A stretch of DNA of 64,000 bases. Origin: Sceloporus undulatus (taxonomy: Eukaryota; Chordata; Lepidosauria; Squamata; Phrynosomatidae). The notes beneath the pieces were generated by a model. The model saw only the letters and a program-made list of their open reading frames with translations. It had not been told where the DNA came from and searched no databases. Positions 57,409 to 64,000 of the stretch are shown piece after piece (position 1 is the stretch's first letter; each line of letters begins with the position of its first letter). A program made the translations under genes and the position numbers. The stretch covers positions 118,901,849 to 118,965,848 of the forward strand of contig NC_056525.1 in NCBI RefSeq assembly GCF_019175285.1, given 5' to 3'.

Positions 57409-57642
57409 GGGCCTGAACAGACAGGTCAAAATAAAGCTGCTTTGGGTCACTTTAGAGGTTAGCTGTTTAAATGACACATGCATCTTAAGAGGCCAGAAGC
57501 TGCACCAAAGCTGGGCTCCAGTCCTTAGGACTGGAGCGTGGTTTAGCCTGGCTTCCGTCCTCTTAGGACACATGCATCATTTTAAAAGCATACCTTCAAA
57601 GTGACCCAAAACAGCTTTATTTTGCCCTGTCTGTTTGGGCCC
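57409..57642. mobile_element. Long-hairpin MITE, 234 bp
   Basis: Left GGGCCTGAACAGACAGGTCA, AAATAAAGCTGCTTTGGGTC; right end read inward GGGCCCAAACAGACAGGGCA, AAATAAAGCTGTTTTGGGTC. The arms run about 100 bp, with the centre CTCCAGTCCTTAGGACTGGAG a perfect palindrome. TAT flanks both ends. No coding capacity. Superfamily not certain. Confidence 0.85.
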
Positions 57643-58610
57643 TATGTTTCTTTGGAATGTTTCCAAATCTATTGTTTTTCTGTGCTTTTATAGCTACTTT
57701 TGGGGAGTAAAACTTCTCAAATTTCATGATAGCATGTGTAAACCCCCCTCCCCCCAAATGTTGGTTAGTGCTAAGAACTAAAAACATGAACAAGATATTT
57801 TTGAACCAGAACACTATTAACATGCAAAATGCCCCAAATTTATTTCTTACTTATAAATTCCAGCCCCTGAACGTTACTTCCTTATAGAATTGACTTAGCA
57901 TGTTTTATTTCGTTATTCCAGTCTCACACATCCCACCCCTTGGCTGTGCCCTGAGCTGTTGTGTCTTTCTAGTTGGGACAATATTCTGAAATCCGAAAAC
58001 CACTAATCCCGAAACAGAAGGCAACTTGCAAGGAAACAAGGATTCTAAAGTGTTTATGTGAAGGGAAGGCAGTGTGTATTTTCATACCTAAAGAATGATT
58101 TAGATTTGTATTCTGAGTCACAAGAAGGGAAGTAACTTGCATCAGCAACTAAGCTGGCAGTTATACTGATAACCAAGATGGGGAAAACCCTCATCTTCTA
58201 TTGGACTGCAACACTTTGTTCTAATTACGTTCCACCCAGTTATTGAAATGCACAGCAAGCCCACACAGATGTGCTCTTAATTCTTCCTCACCCATCATCT
58301 TCATGAGGCAGGATGGCTGCAGGGCTGGGTTCCCCCAAGACGCTCTGACAGGTGTCTTATTCACTTTTACCCGCAGGAAATAAGAAGAAGGGCTAGGTCT
58401 TCCCTGCCCTTTTTTCACAAAAGGAGGGGTGTGGTAGGGGAATCACCAAACTAATTCCACTTGTATTAAGACCAGGTGTGGCCAAGCTACCACGACTCCC
58501 GCCTAAATGCAACTTTATTAAAACAATGTAGGTGCAGCCTGCACTGGGCAATTGGCATGCAAATTATGACAAAGATGATCATTATTTGTCTAAAAAAAAT
58601 TGTGGCATGG
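57643..58610. other. Intergenic, nothing recognised
   Basis: C-run near 57747-57756. No gene or repeat named. Confidence 0.5.
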
Positions 58611-58772
58611 AGTATGTGTATGTGCCTTCAAGTTGCTTGTCAACTTACAGCGAACCCATTTTATAGGGTTTTCTTAGGCAAAGAATACTCAGAGGTGGTC
58701 TTGCCAGTTCCTCCCTCTGAAATATAGTGTAAGGCACCTGGTATTAATTGATAGTCTGCCATCCAAGTACAA
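58611..58772 (-). mobile_element. 5S-Sauria SINE, second copy
   Basis: GTGCCTTCAAGTTGCTTGTC, AACTTACAGCGAACCC, AGGGTTTTCTTAGGCAAAGA, then GATAGTCTGCCATCCAAGTAC, the complement of the 5S rRNA block GTACTTGGATGGGAGACC. The head is shorter than in the 23.6-kb copy. Confidence 0.7.
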
Positions 58773-59063
58773 AAGCCTTAACTTAGAATTACAAATGAAG
58801 GCTGGCAGGCAGAATTTGGAGGGAATGGGATATTAAAACCCAACACATGAAGACACTCCCCAGTGCATAAGCCCTTGATGGCTTCAGCCTCAGCATTCCT
58901 AGTCTGGCCTCATGTAGTAGTTTCCTAAAATAACAAAAGTATGAGTACTTTTGAGACTTCTTGTCAACAAACAAATGTATTGCCTGGAAAACAGGCATCA
59001 TCATCCCACATCTATAAATTCAAAGCCACTACAACCATTCTTCAGATGCTAATGGGCTGCAAT

Positions 59064-59145
59064 GGTCGTAGGCAACATAGCTAGTGTGAGGGCTGATGGG
59101 AGTTGTAGTCCAATTGCTATATCCCTCCAGCTGTGCTTTAAAACA
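59064..59145. mobile_element. hAT-like short element fragment
   Basis: GGCTGATGGGAGTTGTAGTCC is the classic arm of this element. Surrounding sequence is worn. Confidence 0.5.
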
Positions 59146-59211
59146 CTGACACTTGCACGTCTCAGTAAGTCAAACATTTACAGCTACCCTACCTTCACCT
59201 GCATTCTTAAA

Positions 59212-59218
59212 GCGCGCG

Positions 59219-59250
<32 letters not shown>

Positions 59251-59260
59251 ATGCATGTGT
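59212..59260. repeat. Alternating purine-pyrimidine tract, GC then CA repeats
   Basis: GCGCGCGTGCGCATGCGCGC followed by (CA)n to 59250 and ATGCATGTGT, nearly 50 bp of alternating purine and pyrimidine. Confidence 0.9.
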
Positions 59261-60542
59261 TTTTTTTGTGTGGATTTTTTTACAAGCTACATTTTTTTTA
59301 AAATGCAGTCTCAATCCAGGGGTTAGTAGATCAGATTGTGTGGCATCAGCCACTAGTTTGCTTCTTCTTCTTTTACCTCTTTTCCCCACAGCTTGCTTTG
59401 GGAAGAAAATCTGTCAACTCCCTATGCTGCATTGACATCCATCTACTTTCGCATTCCTAAACATGTTTTCTTCCAAATAGCAAATGAAGGGCAATAATTT
59501 CTCAAGGTAGCTATTACATATAACCACTTAAGCAGGGAAAAGAGCCCCATGACACAAATCGATCTCAGTTAAGTGTTTAGCTGTCACATCCCATCACAAA
59601 CAGGTGGGATGGTTACACACTCTGTGGAGAACAGCCCTCTAATTGAAGGGCCACTCAATCCAAGGCTGTTTTAAAAATAAGGAACCTTAAGAAGGTACAA
59701 ACAGGGGCTTGCACATTAGCCACCAACAGTTAGATCTTAGATTGCAGAATGAGCAAGCACACGGGGGGATGGCCATGGTGCTTCCCATTATGATGAGATT
59801 TATAGCATCTTCTTATTTGAATTATAGCAATTCTTTCTAAATTTCCTTCTATGCCTATATAATAGGATTTATTATATTATATATATATTATTAGCATATG
59901 CACTTTTTTATCCTAGTCTGTACCCTGTTTCACTTTCTTTTTTTTTGGTAATGCATAACAGGGTTTTAAGAATATTCCACAGGACTGAATACTTGAGAAT
60001 GTGCTGTGCTCAGTACTGTTTGGCCTATCAATTCCAATTCCAAACACAATAGTGCTGGGGACAAACACCTGCTTGGTGCAGGACCTTATATTAATCACAA
60101 GTATGAGTGTCCGTGGAGTTGCTAATGGGGATGACTTGGCATTCGTACTGAAGTAAAGTGGTTCAGGTCATCTCTCCAGCAGCTGTGATTGATGGGAGTT
60201 GGGGGCAAAAGAGTGTTACAAAAGGAAAGTTGCCTTTTCCTATGCTAATAACACCATGGCTAGGTAAAGGACTGGTCTAACTTGTGACACATTGGAAATT
60301 CATACATACCACTGACAAAGGATAACTGGCTGGCTGAGGGGGGGGGAGTTTCCAGATTATCAAATCAATTCAGATCAAGTTGTTACCACAGACACTTATA
60401 ATTTGCTTTAATATTAGTATATTTTCATGATTTTCTAGCAATGGTATGACACTCTACTAGGGATCCTAACCTTTCCTAATAGATCTGTGATTCCCAGCAT
60501 TCCCTGAAAAGGGGAAATAAACAAATTTGTGTCTGTAACAAA
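59261..60542. other. AT-rich intergenic, nothing recognised
   Basis: TATATA near 59875-59890. No gene or nameable repeat. Confidence 0.5.
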
Positions 60543-60733
60543 CAGTGGGGGCCTTGATATTCAGGACCCCCATGGGTATCAAAATCCCATTAAATACAAT
60601 GGTCTAGTACAATGGTGTACCTTATATAAAATTGCAAAATCAAGGTTTGGTTTTTGGATATTTTAAAAACATTTTCAAGCCATGGATGGTTGAATCCAAG
60701 ACTAAAGAATCCATGGATACAGAAAGCCAACTG
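60543..60733. mobile_element. Mariner-like MITE near the ODR4 3' end
   Basis: CAGTGGGGGCCTTGATATTC at the left; GGTGTACCTTATATAAAATTG, AAAATCAAGGTTTGG, CCATGGATGGTTGAATCCA and AAAGCCAACTG before TA at the right. It is closely 3' of the candidate ODR4 poly(A) site. Confidence 0.8.
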
Positions 60734-60883
60734 TATAAACTCTGTTATGAGAGAAGAAGGGTCATGGTTGTGTTTTTTTTTTAATTTAATATGGATAATT
60801 CAAAGCAGAGAGAAACCTAACTTCACTTCATACAGCTTCAGTATCTTTTTAAAAACACAAGTAAGAACTTTAATAATGGTCCT

Positions 60884-60889
60884 TTTATT
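60884..60889 (-). terminator. ODR4: Candidate ODR4 poly(A) signal
   Basis: TTTATT on the + strand is AATAAA on the - strand, about 300 nt past the ODR4 stop. Position is the only evidence. Confidence 0.45.
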
Positions 60890-61186
60890 TGATAAGGAGG
60901 AAACCTAAGTAGACATTTGACAAAATTTTCCTGGAAAAGTAGTATTATGTCACAATTGTTAAACAGTCAATCCTGTTGGGTTGTTTTCATCTCCTCCCAG
61001 TTAAAAACCATACCACCTACGTATCTGCATGCAGAAACAGGAGACAGCTAAAGCTATCATTATTTTGAACAGCTATTTGGTCTTGTTAGGTGACACATTA
61101 GGTTGTTAACATGTTCACTTCCAGAAGCATGCATCATTTCAGGATGGCAGCAGAAGTTGTTCAGGAGGGGTCTTAACAGAAGAGGC

Positions 61187-61254
61187 CTAGTCACTGAAGT
61201 AGTTGAAGGAAAAAACTGCTGCAGATATTGCAACAGCCACTGCTAACACCACTC
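61187..61254 (-). CDS. ODR4: ODR4 terminal coding exon, membrane anchor and stop
   Basis: 68 nt. The - strand acceptor is CATTTTCAG just above 61254. The exon encodes the rest of the split Gly, then VVLAVAVAISAAVFSFNYFS, Asp and TAG. The small-residue hydrophobic stretch fits a single-pass tail anchor, and the final FSD matches the human terminus. Confidence 0.92.
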
Positions 61255-63165
61255 CTGAAAATGACAAAGAAAACGTGAATTCAGGATGTGAGCAGGACAT
61301 TTTATATTACACAGCTAAGCATGGGAAAGAAATGAACACAGATATCCAATAAGAATCCTAGAAATACACTGGAAATATTAAAAAATATATGAGGACAGCA
61401 TGGGATCTAGACAGTTATTTTGATGCCATTTGATTATATTTTTCCCATTTCTTCATACACAGACTAAGACAGTTTAGGGCAGACCTACACCCTTTATAAA
61501 GGCAACAACCCTACATTTACGTTAGGTACATAATAGGGAAGGCAAAGCAGGCCCAGGGCAAGAGCATTCCTGCTGCCCCAGTGTTTGTTAGGGCAGAGTT
61601 TAGCAAACACACGACAAGCGCTACAGTGCTTTTCATTGTTCATTTGTGAGCTACAGCATCAACCTTACAACCAGTGCTCAGCTCAGGGTTTCACCCTGAA
61701 CCTTTCTGATATGGTCTTCTATATAAGATTTACATGGATAGTTCATCCTCTCCTGCTACAGTCAGTGAGTAACTGTACTTTCTGGCATCAGAGGTTATTA
61801 AACACGACTACAAAAGATTCATAATCAAAAAGACAACAAATATGAAGAGAGACAGCAAATGAGAAGGAAGCAAAGGGAAAATGGAAAATTATATTTACAT
61901 TTCAGTGGCAGTTTCCATGCATTTGTCTTTTCTCTGGTCACTATTGTAGATCCATTTATATCCTATTCTATGGCCTCAATCCAGAGAGCTAGATCAGGAA
62001 CACCCGCAGGCATGCCAACTGCCTTTTAATCTTCCAGTCTTATTTGAGGAGGACAACATTATTTCTTGTTTGTAGTACTGTCCTGTGGGTTACCAGCTTC
62101 TGAAAACTCATGCTTTGCCACACAGAACAGATAGAAGGCTGCCTGCTATCACCTCCCCCATTCCCTGTCCAGTGGCTTAATCCTGTGAGCTGCTCCATAA
62201 GCCTTCTGACTCACAGGCTGATGTCGGAAAGGCCCCAGAACAAGGGCAGAGCTGATCTCCTTGAAGTGACCTTAGGACACCAGTGTTAACTCAGTCCTGG
62301 CACAGTCCCTTTTGAGAGGATCCTAACGACCATCACATGGCCTCAGCTTCTTTGGAGCTACATAGTGGAGTAAATCCTAGAAATCTTTGAGAGACAGGAA
62401 TAAGATGACTGATAAAGCACTATAAAGGCCCAAGGGAGCCAAGGCCATTTGATGATTCTTAGGATCCCATAGATTTCAGTTAGGCTTCCTCCCAGGTAAG
62501 TGGGCATAGGACTGAAGCTTTAACTAAACTTTCTTACTTTCAAAGCCAAGTAATTAAGAATGTTCAAACCAACACACCAGCTTCTGAATTGTGTTATAAC
62601 CTAAATTGGCATACAATATACAAAACTAAATATAATGTATATTTACATTGGAAAGAAAGATCAGAGCTTTGTTATCTATTCAATAGAGTTTTTACATATT
62701 TCCCCAATCCTCACTTCTTTATTCAAAATGCAATGCAGCAGATCTCCTCCTTGATCTGGGAGTTCAATTACATGTGTCACACAAATGATACGCATTAGGT
62801 GAGGCACTATAAATTCCCCTGTGGGCACAGATTTTCCCTTACACATTTTCAAATGTATGGAGCTGATGCTTTTAATGTATTCTTCCAGCACTTGGTGATT
62901 TACCTCAGTCACTATTCTGGATGAGTCATGGAAAACAAGGGCTTAACGAAGGGCACCACTGCATATACAACCCTTTATTTTTTCCCCAAGCCTCAAATCC
63001 AGTTGCCTCCTGAGCCTAACATTGATTCTAACACCAAAAGTGTGAAAACAAATGCTGAAACCTACATACCCATATTTTGATGAAGTTTCAGGAGAAGCAT
63101 TTCTTTAGTCAGTTGTTTTTGTTGCACATCATCGTCTTGGAATTTCTTCATTGGGCTTACTTTAA
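61187..63165 (-). CDS. ODR4: ODR4 (C1orf27 homologue), last two coding exons
   Basis: ODR4 is an ER membrane protein. C. elegans ODR-4 is needed for chemoreceptor trafficking to cilia, and the vertebrate protein tethers the UFM1 protease UFSP2 to the ER. Two - strand exons, 63165-63070 and 61254-61187, join in phase to encode the C-terminal 53 residues. The key match is KEMLLLKLHQNMG followed by a hydrophobic segment and FNYFSD, against human TTMLLKIQQNIG and FHYFSD (from memory). The roughly 19-residue hydrophobic stretch before NYFSD is the C-terminal membrane anchor. Upstream exons of a protein of about 450 residues were not found between 63166 and 64000, so they lie beyond the edge. The gene is convergent with PDC, as in mammals. 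Orthology is supported by both sequence and synteny. Confidence 0.93.
61255..63069 (-). other. ODR4: ODR4 last intron
   Basis: 1815 bp between the two ODR4 exons, GT-AG, phase 1. No strong repeat is recognised. A segment at about 62740-62930 looks unlike the surrounding repeats and is discussed as a possible conserved element. Confidence 0.8.
63070..63165 (-). CDS. ODR4: ODR4 penultimate coding exon
   Basis: 96 nt. On the - strand the acceptor is CATGCAG just above 63165 and the donor is ATGG|GTATGT after 63070. It carries 2 nt of a split codon, 31 full codons (KVSPMKKFQDDD..., ending HQNM) and 1 nt of the next Gly. The acidic, Gln/Lys-rich start is poorly conserved linker, and MLLLKLHQNMG is the conserved part. 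Confidence 0.88.
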
Positions 63166-64000
63166 CTGCATGGAGAAAAATGATACAAAACGGTGTGCTT
63201 TTGCTTTCACTGAACCTCAGACACCAGACCCTTCTAACTGTTTCCCCTCTTCTTGTCCTCTCTTGCCAATTTTGGTAAAGTTTTTTTTTTTTTACAAATG
63301 TCAGGTTTTGGTAGCAAAGGTGGGAAAGGAAAGCAGACCCATGGGAAACTAACTTAGTGTGACTATGACATAAACATAGCACTTGGGCTTTATTTGTTCA
63401 TCACAGCCACCAAAGTGAAGCTCCAAGGCACAAAATGGAACTTGATTGCAATAACAAAATTATGGCAAAAATATACTGGTCATTTTAATGAAAGAGAGAG
63501 TGTGTATGATGTTGTGGCTTCAAGGTGCATAAAGGGGATTCCCTAACATTATCTTTGATAATTGACTGGAGATAATAATAGGGATTTCTCTTTCAGTCAA
63601 AGAAAGGCTACTACTAAGAGAGAATCTCCACAGTCCAGGTGGGAAACCTTTGTCCATATGTGACCCAAAGGGTGTACATTCCCCACCCTCTTTTTCATAT
63701 CAAGCAATCTGAATCACATCAACTGGAATATTTAGTAAAAGCTGATGTTTTCTCTAAAATGTTTGCTTAGGTAGGGACAGAACACTGATTAACACTGAAC
63801 ACAAAATCTTCCTATCAAGCAACTTTCAAATTTATTTGCCAACCACCTGAAGTATTTCGCCTTGAATTAAGGCATTGTCTGCTGACCCTCCAGGCCTCCA
63901 GTATTTACAGACTCACGGCAATTGTATGCCACGCCGCCACCAGTTTCAACAGTCAAGATCTGGACTCAAAGAAGTGAAAAGTAATGTCTTTCATTTAATA
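63166..64000. other. ODR4 intron sequence to the window edge
   Basis: No further ODR4 exon recognised. A GC-richer, non-repeat-like segment lies at about 63840-63960. Confidence 0.5.

Noticed and set aside
62676-62912. Additional ODR4 exon (78-codon - frame)
   Set aside because: The exons at 63070-63165 and 61187-61254 already join in phase and match the human protein without a gap, so nothing is needed between them.

Overview
This window is nuclear DNA from a squamate reptile, most likely a lizard. It is AT-rich and mostly repeats. The assignment rests on the repeats together: RTE/BovB LINEs with Sauria and 5S-Sauria SINEs that share the BovB tail, CR1 copies ending in the ATTCTATG repeat, L2 LINEs with AATA or ATT tails, a Penelope-like element, a fossil of the DIRS/Ngaro group, and many short palindromic DNA transposons. 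A run of ten Ns at 55417-55426 shows it is a draft assembly.

Two host genes are present, both near the right side. Phosducin (PDC) is on the + strand with three coding exons (46283-46346, 47898-48061, 50022-50549). They encode an apparently intact 251-residue protein with the G-beta-gamma-binding helix, the PKA site and the thioredoxin-like domain. On the - strand, the last two coding exons of ODR4 (61187-61254 and 63070-63165) encode the C-terminal 53 residues, including a membrane anchor. The two genes are convergent, about 10.6 kb apart stop to stop. The order and orientation match the mammalian PTGS2-PDC-ODR4-TPR neighbourhood as I recall it, so PTGS2 should lie off the left edge.

Region by region: 1-46 kb has no recognisable host exon. 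It is a patchwork of LINEs (BovB at 2.4, 12.1 and 24.5-26.1 kb; CR1 at 2.8-3.7 and 40.6 kb; L2 at 19-20.7, 30.2-31 and 31.3-34 kb; L1 at 22 kb), a DIRS/Ngaro-type fossil at 7.2-8.4 kb, a Penelope-like fossil at 36.1-36.8 kb, SINEs, mariner-like and hAT-like short elements and microsatellites. From 46 to 51 kb lies PDC, with SINEs in its second intron and a 183-bp hAT-type element with a perfect 8-bp target duplication in its 3' UTR. From 51 to 61 kb is intergenic repeat. From 61 to 63.2 kb is the 3' end of ODR4.

Phosducin is a photoreceptor and pineal regulator of G-beta-gamma. ODR4 is an ER membrane protein linked to GPCR trafficking and to anchoring the UFM1 protease UFSP2. Nothing here shows joint action beyond conserved neighbourhood. 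I found no convincing new biological system. The best leads are the transposon in the PDC 3' UTR, the retroelement fossils, several structured or palindromic repeats, and two non-repeat-like segments near ODR4 that may be conserved noncoding elements.
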